33,578 nt of DNA from Chlamydiota bacterium (GTDB taxonomy: Bacteria; Chlamydiota; Chlamydiia; Chlamydiales; Rhabdochlamydiaceae), in the NCBI GenBank assembly GCA_030916885.1, contig JAUPVT010000038.1, forward strand, positions 1-33,578. Direction: 5' to 3'. Below are positions 1 to 7,322 of the stretch, in pieces. The notes under the pieces are model-generated. The model was not told the DNA's origin. It made no database searches and saw nothing but the letters and a program-made list of their open reading frames with translations. Position 1 is the first letter of the stretch. Every line of letters starts with the position of its first letter. The translations under genes were made by a program, and so were the position numbers.

Positions 1-195
1 GGCTACTTCAGGACCTTGCCAAAAATAAATTCCTTGGTTAAAAATTAAAGCCAGTAAGATCCAAAAGCCAGTTACTATCCAAGCTGTTTTAAACTCTGTA
101 ATACGCAAGTATCGATGAAATACTTTTAGATCTAGGAATAAACATCCTATAATCAAAATATGAAAAGTAACCCAAAACCAAAGTGATAACCCCAT
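1..195 (-). CDS. TerC-family integral membrane protein, 5' part only
   Basis: The minus strand encodes 65 codons from an ATG at 195 and runs off the left edge without a stop. The N-terminus begins MGLSLWFWV, then LFLDLKVFHR, then WILLALIFNQGIYFW and GPE. This is the characteristic start of TerC/Alx-family proteins: a first membrane helix, an acidic LDL motif followed by a basic FHR segment, a second helix with a FNxGIY motif, then GPE. TerC proteins are multi-helix inner-membrane proteins linked to metal (manganese, tellurite) homeostasis. Only about the first fifth of the family length is visible. It lies downstream of, and in the same direction as, the dioxygenase gene, but a likely terminator separates them. 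The family call is from remembered motif pattern; the exact substrate cannot be given. Confidence 0.75.
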   Translation of the reverse strand, partial: MGLSLWFWVTFHILIIGCLFLDLKVFHRYLRITEFKTAWIVTGFWILLALIFNQGIYFWQGPEVA

Positions 196-228
196 ATTAT
201 AGACAATAAGCTGGAAAAAAGATTCTAA

Positions 229-258
229 TCAAGAAAGACCGTTAATGGTCTTTCTTGA
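229..258 (-). terminator. Probable rho-independent terminator after the dioxygenase gene
   Basis: A perfect 12-bp inverted repeat (arms 229-240 and 247-258, 6-nt loop) lies 12 nt past the dioxygenase stop. Reading on the minus strand, a run of six T follows about 10 nt after the stem. The stem is strong for such an AT-rich region. The delayed T tract makes it slightly atypical. Confidence 0.6.
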
Positions 259-270
259 AATGAAAAATCT

Positions 271-1251
271 CTAATAAATAGATAAACGAGAAACCAATTC
301 TCGACGACTATCTTCTGGAAATCCTTCCCGCGCATGTAAAATACGTGTATTGTCAAAAATTAAAATATCGTTCTTTTGCCACCTAACAGCCATTTTAATT
401 TCTGTAATAATTTGTTGAATCTGCTCTATTACTTCCCTTGGAATCTCTGTATCATCCTCAAAAGTTACACAAATAGTCTCTTTAGTTTTTTCAGGGTTAT
501 GTTTAGGATGCATCTCTTGCATATCTTCTAAAATTTCTAAGGCATTGTTAATAAAGATGGGAGAATTAGCCCACTTTTCTTGTTGAATTGCTTGTGTTAT
601 ATAAGTTGTATGAAGATTAGAATCTTCATCAATAAAATAATTAATCAACTGCTTGTTTAAAATCGGCTCTAGCTCTTCTTCAGAAGTAACTTGATAGATT
701 TTTTGCCACTTTGCAAGAGGAAGACGCCTACAGTATTTAATTTTTTTATCCATAAATAGTTGCTTGATTTCTTCCGGTAATCTTGCGTAAAGCTCTCTGC
801 CATCACAAAGAAGAGTAGCTCCATCAGCTACCGGGGGAACAAAAGCGTACATCCAAAAAGTTGTAGCTCGAATCTTTTGATAGTACTGCTCGCCGTGAAA
901 ATAAACGGGATGATTTCCATCTTTTTCGGTAATGATAATGGCTGTTGGGTCTCCATCTATATTAGGTCTGATAGACCCACCTTGATAAGGTAAAAAAGTA
1001 TCAAGAAATTGATTAGAAAACGTGATAAAATCACGAGTAGAAACATCAAACCCCCGTAATAAGACAATCCCCGTTTCTTTTAATTGCTCATAAATTTCAT
1101 CTGTAGAAAAGTCATAAATACTCTTTTCTCCTGATGCTTCTATAGTAAATTTTTCTAAATCATTTACTACTTGTGCAGATAAAAAGTTACTTATCAATAG
1201 AGCGGTTAAAGTCGCTTTTAAGAATTTGCACTTTGTATTGAATATGTTCAT
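271..1251 (-). CDS. TauD/TfdA-family Fe(II)/2-oxoglutarate-dependent dioxygenase with an N-terminal signal peptide
   Basis: This 326-aa protein has the TauD fold signature. HGE at residues 119-121 (H119, E121) supplies two iron ligands, and H306 in ILHAREGF is the distal histidine. R317 or R322 near the C-terminus is a candidate 2-oxoglutarate-binding arginine. The segment GIVLLRGFDV (61-70) is the usual early family motif. Such enzymes hydroxylate small molecules, amino acids or peptides using O2 and 2-oxoglutarate; the substrate is not predictable here. The first 26 residues look like a Sec signal peptide (basic start, hydrophobic LTALLISNFL, SA-Q cleavage region), unusual for this normally cytosolic class. 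An AGGA ribosome-binding sequence sits 7-8 nt before the ATG. The gene is transcribed divergently from tsaD and closed by a hairpin terminator, so it is probably monocistronic. Confidence 0.85.
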   Translation of the reverse strand: MNIFNTKCKFLKATLTALLISNFLSAQVVNDLEKFTIEASGEKSIYDFSTDEIYEQLKETGIVLLRGFDVSTRDFITFSNQFLDTFLPYQGGSIRPNIDGDPTAIIITEKDGNHPVYFHGEQYYQKIRATTFWMYAFVPPVADGATLLCDGRELYARLPEEIKQLFMDKKIKYCRRLPLAKWQKIYQVTSEEELEPILNKQLINYFIDEDSNLHTTYITQAIQQEKWANSPIFINNALEILEDMQEMHPKHNPEKTKETICVTFEDDTEIPREVIEQIQQIITEIKMAVRWQKNDILIFDNTRILHAREGFPEDSRRELVSRLSIY

Positions 1252-1275
1252 AGATCATTCCTATTTTTCGGTTAA

Positions 1276-1295
1276 AGCTAAAAAAAATTTTAGCT
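1276..1295. promoter_or_regulatory. Perfect inverted repeat in the tauD-like/tsaD divergent region
   Basis: Arms of 8 bp (1276-1283 and 1288-1295, AGCTAAAA/TTTTAGCT) flank a 4-nt A loop. It lies 25-44 nt upstream of the dioxygenase ATG, probably in its 5' leader. It could be an operator dyad or a leader hairpin; the A/T bias makes chance occurrence possible. Confidence 0.35.
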
Positions 1296-1306
1296 ATGTC
1301 AAAAAA

Positions 1307-1321
1307 TAATAATGATTATAT
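1307..1321 (-). promoter_or_regulatory. -10-like TATAAT overlapping a Fur-box-like 7-1-7 dyad upstream of the dioxygenase
   Basis: On the minus strand positions 1320-1315 read TATAAT, about 64 nt before the dioxygenase start. I see no good -35 upstream of it. The same bases form TAATAAT-G-ATTATAT, which by my count matches 11 of 14 informative positions of the classic Fur 7-1-7 pattern (TGATAAT-n-ATTATCA). An iron-dependent enzyme downstream would fit iron control. In DNA this AT-rich such matches arise by chance, so this is only a candidate. Confidence 0.25.
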
Positions 1322-1408
1322 ATTTTTTGTCTAAATAAAATTTTAAGTTTTCATAAAGTAAGTTTTAAGTCATGCAAAAATACTCCTTGTTTTGCTATAT
1401 TTGATTGC

Positions 1409-2440
1409 ATGTTAGTCTTAGGAATAGAAACCAGTTGTGATGAAACAGCCTGCGCTATTGTCCGTAATGGGACTGAAATTTTAGCTAATGTTATCTATTC
1501 ACAAATAGAGTTACATAGGCCCTATGGTGGTGTATTCCCAGAACTTGCTTGTCGCCAGCATGTAGATGTAATAATTCCTGTTATCAAGCAAGCTCTAACC
1601 CAAGCAAAATTACAACCTTCCTCTCTTCGGGGAATTGCTGTTACTAAAGGTCCTGGACTGATTGGTGCCTTACTTATTGGTCTTAATTCTGCTAAAACTC
1701 TCTCTCTTGCTTGGAAAGTTCCTTTCGTAGGGATAAATCATGTAGAAGCTCATCTATACGCTGCTATGATGCCTCCTAATACCCCACCACCTTTTCCTTG
1801 CTTAGGACTTGTCATTTCAGGTGGACATACTTTTATGGTAAAAATTGAAGCTATTGGTTCTTATCGGTTTATAGGAACAACTCAAGATGATGCTATTGGA
1901 GAGGCCTTTGACAAAGTAGCTCAAATGCTCTCTCTTCCCTATCCTGGGGGACCTTCTATTGAGGCTTTAGCCAAAACAGGCAACCCCAAAGCTTTTGTTT
2001 TTAAACCCTGCCGCATTAAAGGGTCTCCTTGGGATTTTTCCTTTTCTGGACTTAAAACAAGTGTGCTCTATGCTATTAAAGGCCAAAACCCTGTAAAAAC
2101 CTCTCCCTTACTGATCTCTGAGGGTCAAAAAAAAGATGTAGCCGCCTCTTTTCAAGAAACAGCACTTAATGGTGTTGTTCAAAAAGCTATACAAGCAGCC
2201 GATGCTTTTCATTGCAAAGCTATTGTGTGCGGTGGTGGTGTTACTAATAATCAAAGATTTAGAGATATTTTTTACGAAAGGAACTGTACTTTTCCCCTCT
2301 TTTTTCCTTCTAAAGAGCTCACAGTAGACAACGCTGCCATGATTGCAGGCTTAGGTTATCATCATTTTCTTTCAAAAAAAACGGACGATTTGTCTCTTGA
2401 GCCTATGATTCGCATTCCTCTTTGGAAAAATCCCATCTAA
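1409..2440 (+). CDS. tsaD: tRNA N6-adenosine threonylcarbamoyltransferase TsaD
   Basis: TsaD (YgjD/Kae1/Gcp family) transfers threonylcarbamoyl from TC-AMP to A37 of ANN-decoding tRNAs, with TsaB and TsaE as partners. The 343-aa length is typical. Visible motifs are the N-terminal GIETSCDET (ASKHA phosphate loop), the metal-binding HVEAH (H111, H115), SGGH and DDAIGEAFDK in the middle, PGGP, and the late CGGGVTNN and DNAAMIA segments holding the final metal-binding Asp. No Shine-Dalgarno sequence is visible before the ATG. A TATATT at 1396-1401 lies so close that a very short or absent leader is possible. tsaB and tsaE are not in this window. Old annotations call it O-sialoglycoprotein endopeptidase. 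Confidence 0.97.
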   Translation: MLVLGIETSCDETACAIVRNGTEILANVIYSQIELHRPYGGVFPELACRQHVDVIIPVIKQALTQAKLQPSSLRGIAVTKGPGLIGALLIGLNSAKTLSLAWKVPFVGINHVEAHLYAAMMPPNTPPPFPCLGLVISGGHTFMVKIEAIGSYRFIGTTQDDAIGEAFDKVAQMLSLPYPGGPSIEALAKTGNPKAFVFKPCRIKGSPWDFSFSGLKTSVLYAIKGQNPVKTSPLLISEGQKKDVAASFQETALNGVVQKAIQAADAFHCKAIVCGGGVTNNQRFRDIFYERNCTFPLFFPSKELTVDNAAMIAGLGYHHFLSKKTDDLSLEPMIRIPLWKNPI

Positions 2441-2451
2441 TTATTCTTAAC

Positions 2452-2470
2452 ATAAGATTAATAATCTTAT
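2452..2470 (+). terminator. Weak AT-rich hairpin after tsaD
   Basis: ATAAGAT and ATCTTAT arms with a 5-nt loop lie 12 nt past the tsaD stop and are followed by TTTAATT. The stem is short and AT-rich, so termination would be inefficient. Confidence 0.3.
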
Positions 2471-2546
2471 TTAATTAAATCTAAACAATTACATGGTAAA
2501 ATAGTGATAAAAACATAAGGATATTATCCACAATTAATAAAATAAT

Positions 2547-4439
2547 ATGAGCTTAGAACTACCTTTATATTTTTACCGCAACTTACATCAAGCTCCAGGC
2601 TTAGCTCTTGATGCAGTAACTCCTTACGCCCAAGGTATTGATTATCTAAAAGAAGGAGGAGCTCATTTTTTAAATACCTGTGACAATCAACTAAAAAATA
2701 CCATTAATGCAGTCTATCCTATCTTACGTCATCCCAGAAGTTTAATCATTTCTACTGTTTTGTTCTCTACAAAATACATGTCAAATTTGATTGGGATGGG
2801 ATGTATTTATCAAAAAAGTTGCTATCTTCTTTCTGGAAGAGCTCACCGAATAGCCTCTATAGAGAATCAGCTTTTATTAAAACTTAAAAAAATCTCTAAT
2901 TATTGCATGCAACTTAATACAAGCTACATGCCTTGGCAAAAAATCCCGGAATTACAAGTTCTTGAAGAGCTTAAAGAAGAATTATTAAATAGCCAGTACT
3001 TCGATAAACCTGATATAGAAAAAATTACAAAAGCTATCTTTTCTTGTGATGAGATATATGCATTAGTTGTACTACATCGCTCTATAAACAATACAGAAGA
3101 CTTAAATCCAGAAGAGATATGCGCCATAGAAGAAAACACTGATACAATACTCTCAGCTATTGAAGAAAACACTGGAGAAGTGCTTGGTAGTTACACTCCT
3201 TCTTTATTAGCTCCTATTTTAAATGATATATTAAACTCTATTCCTGAACTATACAATCCCTTTACTTTAGTTAGTCATTCTTTAATGACGACATTGAAAA
3301 AAAGCTCGATAGCTATTGGAAGCTCGTCCCTCTTAACCCTAACATCTAGCAATTACTTTGTATCCTCTAATGCTCAGAAGACGATCTTACAACTATCTGC
3401 TATATCTGGAATGTCAGCTATTGGTTTATATTATCAAGATCACCCAATCATGCAGAAAGCTGAAGAAAGTGTAAAAGAAATCCTACAAACTTTCTTTGAA
3501 ATTGCTTGTGCTTATGCAGGAATGCTGCTTTTTAAAACCGATGAGTCGTTTAAAGATTATTTTTATAAAATTGTTCCCGCAACAGCTGCATCAAAAGCTA
3601 TTGAATATTATTTAGATTCCACAGAGAGTTCTTATATTACCTCTTTTGCTCTTCCTCTTCTTGTATCCTCTTTAGTGTATAATCAAGCCTCAATCCAAGA
3701 AAGCATTCATCAACTTAAGACATTATCTATTCATGTTTTGAATGGGGAAATAAAAAAACAACTTTTAAAACCGATTGCTTCTTTAATTACAGATCATGTA
3801 ATCAATCGCTCTTTAAATAAACTTAGTCAGATAGCATTCATGAGAACTATCAAACAAATTTGCGCTTCAGAGCTTGAAGTGTTAGTATATGATGATCTAT
3901 CAATGAACCCGCATAGTTTGACTCAACAGATAGACCAACAAGCGTTACAAATTTTAAATTTATTTTTTGACAAGTCTCTTGTATTAATTAAAGAGTACTT
4001 TACTATTCTACAACAAGATGACGTGCAAGCGCTTCTTCTTAAGATACAACAAAAGCTAAACGAATCTCCTCTAGAAAGAGAATCAGATTTAGCAGTAGAA
4101 GAGCTGAAAAATCAACTCTTAAGAGATGTTTTTTTAAAAAAAACGGGAACACCCCTGCCTTTAGACAATTCTACTTTGGATTTATTAAAAAAATCTTCTA
4201 GTGTGGATATCCAAGCTAGCTTATTTACAAGCTTTAAAAACGCTCATCCTGCTATCCGTATGTTATGGAACAGCTATTCTTATGACAAAAAAGTAGATCA
4301 AACTTTATTACTAGAGCTTTTATTACAAGGGCTTATTATAATCGGTTTAGCAGATCTGGTACTAGAATCTAATACTGCTGAGCTACCTCCTTTTTCTTAT
4401 TTAAAAACCGCTGGCCTTGGAATAAGTCTTGCTCTATAA
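2547..4439 (+). CDS. Orphan 630-aa protein with several hydrophobic segments
   Basis: I do not recognise a family. The protein is largely helical by composition. Hydrophobic stretches lie near residues 65-90 (LIISTVLF), 265-290, 315-335 (FFEIACAYAGMLLF), 365-380 and 600-615 (GLIIIGLADLVL), so membrane association is likely. There is no classical signal peptide. A short internal tandem duplication reads CAIEENTDTIL then SAIEENTGEVL (nt 3120-3152 and 3153-3185). It stands alone between tsaD and rpmG, with 106 nt upstream and 95 nt downstream, and has no obvious ribosome-binding site at the chosen ATG (the nearest AAGG ends 26 nt upstream). A secreted or inclusion-membrane-associated protein is a reasonable guess for a chlamydia, but nothing here proves it. 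Base composition resembles the neighbours. Confidence 0.7.
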   Translation: MSLELPLYFYRNLHQAPGLALDAVTPYAQGIDYLKEGGAHFLNTCDNQLKNTINAVYPILRHPRSLIISTVLFSTKYMSNLIGMGCIYQKSCYLLSGRAHRIASIENQLLLKLKKISNYCMQLNTSYMPWQKIPELQVLEELKEELLNSQYFDKPDIEKITKAIFSCDEIYALVVLHRSINNTEDLNPEEICAIEENTDTILSAIEENTGEVLGSYTPSLLAPILNDILNSIPELYNPFTLVSHSLMTTLKKSSIAIGSSSLLTLTSSNYFVSSNAQKTILQLSAISGMSAIGLYYQDHPIMQKAEESVKEILQTFFEIACAYAGMLLFKTDESFKDYFYKIVPATAASKAIEYYLDSTESSYITSFALPLLVSSLVYNQASIQESIHQLKTLSIHVLNGEIKKQLLKPIASLITDHVINRSLNKLSQIAFMRTIKQICASELEVLVYDDLSMNPHSLTQQIDQQALQILNLFFDKSLVLIKEYFTILQQDDVQALLLKIQQKLNESPLERESDLAVEELKNQLLRDVFLKKTGTPLPLDNSTLDLLKKSSSVDIQASLFTSFKNAHPAIRMLWNSYSYDKKVDQTLLLELLLQGLIIIGLADLVLESNTAELPPFSYLKTAGLGISLAL

Positions 4440-4480
4440 TTCTTTAAGTTTAGTCTGTAATAGATCTTTACCTATTTTTC

Positions 4481-4510
4481 TTGTTGATTAATAAGCTCTT
4501 GTTTTAAAAT
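4481..4510 (+). promoter_or_regulatory. Candidate sigma66/sigma70-type promoter for rpmG-lolC-lolD
   Basis: TTGTTG (4481-4486), an 18-nt spacer and TAAAAT (4505-4510, 5/6 to consensus) would start transcription near 4517. That is just before the GAGG ribosome-binding site (4525-4528) and the rpmG ATG at 4535. Confidence 0.4.
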
Positions 4511-4534
4511 GAGCTGTTAAAAAAGAGGTGTGGT

Positions 4535-4693
4535 ATGGCTAAATCAGCTCGTGAAACAATTAAAATGAAAAGCACAGAAAGTAGTGAATGTTATTGGACT
4601 ACTATAAATAAGCGTAACTCTACAGGTCGTAAAGAACTAAAAAAATACGATAAGACACTTAGAAAGCACGTTATTTTTAAACAAGCAAAGTAA
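4535..4693 (+). CDS. rpmG: 50S ribosomal protein L33 (bL33)
   Basis: A 52-aa basic protein starting MAKSARETIKMKS, with the L33 core SECYWTTINKRN and GRKELKKYD followed by a basic tail. L33 binds 23S rRNA near the E site of the large subunit. Only one cysteine is present (C19), so this is the zinc-free form lacking the two CxxC pairs. The GAGG sequence 6 nt before the ATG confirms the start. The stop is 21 nt before the permease start. I recall rpmG followed by an ABC permease and ATPase in Chlamydia as well, which would make the order conserved. Confidence 0.93.
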   Translation: MAKSARETIKMKSTESSECYWTTINKRNSTGRKELKKYDKTLRKHVIFKQAK

Positions 4694-4714
4694 TTTTTTA
4701 ATCTATGGGTATTA

Positions 4715-6628
4715 ATGTTTGAGCTAAAAATTGCTTTCAAATACTTAATACCCCGTAAAAAGCATCTATCCTCTGCGCTTATTTCCGTTTTATCCATTTT
4801 AGTTCTTTCCTTAGTTGTTTGGTTGATTGTAGTTTTCTTATCAGTGACCGATGGTATTGAAAATAATTGGAAAAAAAAGTTAACAACTATTCATTCCGCT
4901 ATAAGGATCACTCCTACTGATGCATATTTTTCTTCTTACTATTATCAAGTAGATGCCTTAGCTCATCAATCACAGTATCGCCATAAAACAATTAGGGAAA
5001 AAATTCTTTCCTTAAAGACAGATCCCTATGACGAAAATTATGATCAAGAGCTTCCTTTGCATATTAAAACAAAGGAGCAAACAAAAGATTTAGCTAAAGA
5101 GCTCTATGCTATTTTGGGCAGATTAGAAAATACACATAAAATCTCCTATCAGGACTTTGAGCTAAGCGGAGCCATGTTACGCCTGCAAATGATTAGGAAA
5201 AATTCAAAAGAACAGACTACTCAGAGTTATTTAACTCAAGCTTCTTACTTGAGTTCTTTTCCCGATAAAAATCCTTTCTTAAGTACATTAATAGTTCCTT
5301 TAAACGCCGATGAACTCACCTGTTTATTCTCTCAATCTCAAATCAATCATGCCCTGCACATAGTTACTATTGAGTCTCTTAAGCCAAAACACGATTGGGA
5401 AATTCCGATATCCCTGATTCCTGAAGAGATATCTTTCCCTGTACAGGCACTTATTTCAAACCCTTCCTATGTTCTATTAACAGAAAATGAAGAGACTCTC
5501 CCTGATTTCCAAAAAGGAACTATAAAAAAAACACAAGAAGGAATCTACTTTACAGACAAAAAAAAATCCTCCTATTTGATAGAGAAACCTATTTTTCTAG
5601 AGCAATCTCGTTTGCTTCGCGTAGTAAAAACAGAAGTTTTACCAAAAGCCAAAACTTTAAAAGATCTATATTTTACTATTGAAATTCCCTTTAAAAATCA
5701 ACTATTGCAAGGCAGAGTATCTGGTGAGGGCTTGGAAATTGCAGAAGGCTGCTGGCGAAAACCTTCTCTTAGCTTAAGTGAAGAAAATGGCATATTTTTA
5801 GCTAAAAGTTTCCAAGACCAAGGGGTAAAGGTAGCAGACCGCGGCTATTTATCTTATTCAAGCATAAGCATGAGTGCTGTTCAAGAACAACGCTTACCTA
5901 TTTTTGTAGTAGGGTTTTATGATCCAGGACCTCTCTTTTCAGGCTATAAAAGCCTCTTGGTTCCTCCTTATATTACACAAACAATTAATGCTTCCAATGC
6001 CTCTTTTCACTTAAATAAAACAGAATCAAATGGAGTATGTATTTGGTTTGATAATCTTGCAGATACAGATTTCATTAAAAAGGAATTAGAAAAACAATTA
6101 GAAGAAAAAGAAATAGCCGCTTATTGGAAGGTAACTCCTTTTACAGAATATGATTTTGCAAAAGATATGCTGCAACAATTTGCAAGTGATCGCTATTTGT
6201 TTACTTTAGTGGGGGCTATTATTTTAATGGTAGCTTGTTGCAATATCATCTCACAACTTATAATTTTAGTTGATAATAAAAAAAAGGAAATCGGCATTTT
6301 ATTAGCTATGGGAGCTAGTAAAAAAAGCATTCTTTTCATTTTTGGTTTTTGTGGGATGATTATGGGATTAATGAGCAGCTGCATTGGAATTGCAGCTGGA
6401 ATATTTACATTAAAGTATCTAGATCTTGTTATTTCTACTTTAAGCTTTTTCCAAGGACAAGCCTTGCTAAATCCTGTTTTTTTTGGACAAATAATTCCTT
6501 CTGAGTTTAGTTCTAAAGCTATCCAATTTGTCTTCATTTCAACACCTATTTTGTCTTTATTTGCAGCTCTTGCTCCTGCTATAAAAACATGCTGCCTAAA
6601 TGTAAGTGGTATTTTGAGGTCTGAGTAA
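4715..6628 (+). CDS. lolC: LolC/LolE-type lipoprotein-releasing ABC transporter permease
   Basis: An inner-membrane subunit that, with LolD, extracts lipoproteins from the inner membrane for delivery to LolA. The N-terminus MFELKIAFKYLIPRKK leads into one helix (about 22-48). A long periplasmic region follows. Three C-terminal helices (about 490-630) carry the FtsX-type cytoplasmic loop, with NKKKEIGILLAMGAS contacting the ATPase. At 637 aa it is about half as long again as E. coli LolC/E (about 400 aa), the excess being in the periplasmic part (about residues 50-480). The next gene starts inside its stop codon (TAATG), so lolC and lolD are translationally coupled. Only one permease is seen, implying a homodimer or a partner elsewhere. 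A MacB/FtsX-type exporter is the alternative. Confidence 0.82.
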   Translation: MFELKIAFKYLIPRKKHLSSALISVLSILVLSLVVWLIVVFLSVTDGIENNWKKKLTTIHSAIRITPTDAYFSSYYYQVDALAHQSQYRHKTIREKILSLKTDPYDENYDQELPLHIKTKEQTKDLAKELYAILGRLENTHKISYQDFELSGAMLRLQMIRKNSKEQTTQSYLTQASYLSSFPDKNPFLSTLIVPLNADELTCLFSQSQINHALHIVTIESLKPKHDWEIPISLIPEEISFPVQALISNPSYVLLTENEETLPDFQKGTIKKTQEGIYFTDKKKSSYLIEKPIFLEQSRLLRVVKTEVLPKAKTLKDLYFTIEIPFKNQLLQGRVSGEGLEIAEGCWRKPSLSLSEENGIFLAKSFQDQGVKVADRGYLSYSSISMSAVQEQRLPIFVVGFYDPGPLFSGYKSLLVPPYITQTINASNASFHLNKTESNGVCIWFDNLADTDFIKKELEKQLEEKEIAAYWKVTPFTEYDFAKDMLQQFASDRYLFTLVGAIILMVACCNIISQLIILVDNKKKEIGILLAMGASKKSILFIFGFCGMIMGLMSSCIGIAAGIFTLKYLDLVISTLSFFQGQALLNPVFFGQIIPSEFSSKAIQFVFISTPILSLFAALAPAIKTCCLNVSGILRSE

Positions 6629-7305
6629 TGACTGTTTTAATAGCTAAGAATTTAAAAAAGTCTTTCTCTTCTCCCCATCAAATAGAATTATTAAAAGGAA
6701 TTAATTTAACCATTAGTCATCAAGAATCTTTGGCAATTGTAGGAAAATCCGGAGCAGGAAAAAGCACTCTAATGCATATTTTAGGTACATTAGATACGCC
6801 CTCCGAGGGTGAACTAATCATCAATGGCGTAAATACAGAAGAGGCAAATTGTTATACTATACGTAAAAAAAAGCTTGGATTTGTCTTTCAATCTCATTAT
6901 CTTTTAGAAAACTATAGCGTAATTGAGAATGTGATTCTGCCAGCAAAAATTGCACGCATGCGTTTTAATAAACAAAAGCTTGGGTTGCGATTATTATCTG
7001 CTGTTGGACTGCTAGAACATGCTTATCTGCCTGTAAAATTTCTCTCTGGTGGAGAAAAGCAAAGACTTGCCATTGCGCGTGCTTTATGTAACAATCCCGA
7101 TCTTATTTTAGCTGATGAGCCAACTGGAAGTCTTGACTCTTTTCATGCAGAAATGGTTTACGATCTACTTCTGCGCCTAGTTAAAGAACAGGGAAAAAGT
7201 ATAGTTATTGTAACTCACGATTTAAAAGCAGCTCATTTATGTGATCGAATGCTCATTTTAAAAGATGGCTTTTTATCTGAAGTTACAAATACAATAAATT
7301 TATAA
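6628..7305 (+). CDS. lolD: Lipoprotein-releasing ABC transporter ATP-binding protein LolD
   Basis: This 225-aa ATPase has all ABC motifs: Walker [10 protein letters not shown] (39-47), Q-loop Q88, signature LSGGE (139-143), Walker B LILADE (159-164), D-loop SLD and switch H197. [15 protein letters not shown], then ADEPTGSLD, is typical of the LolD/MacB/FtsE group. It powers the permease encoded immediately upstream, whose stop codon shares one base with this start. It ends 17 nt before ugd. LolD is preferred over FtsE or MacB because of the adjoining LolC/E-like permease. Confidence 0.9.
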   Translation: MTVLIAKNLKKSFSSPHQIELLKGINLTISHQESLAIVGKSGAGKSTLMHILGTLDTPSEGELIINGVNTEEANCYTIRKKKLGFVFQSHYLLENYSVIENVILPAKIARMRFNKQKLGLRLLSAVGLLEHAYLPVKFLSGGEKQRLAIARALCNNPDLILADEPTGSLDSFHAEMVYDLLLRLVKEQGKSIVIVTHDLKAAHLCDRMLILKDGFLSEVTNTINL

Positions 7306-7322
7306 AAAGATTATAAGAAAAT

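Noticed and set aside
4535-4693. Missing zinc cysteines in L33 as an anomaly
   Set aside because: Zinc-free L33 is a common natural variant.
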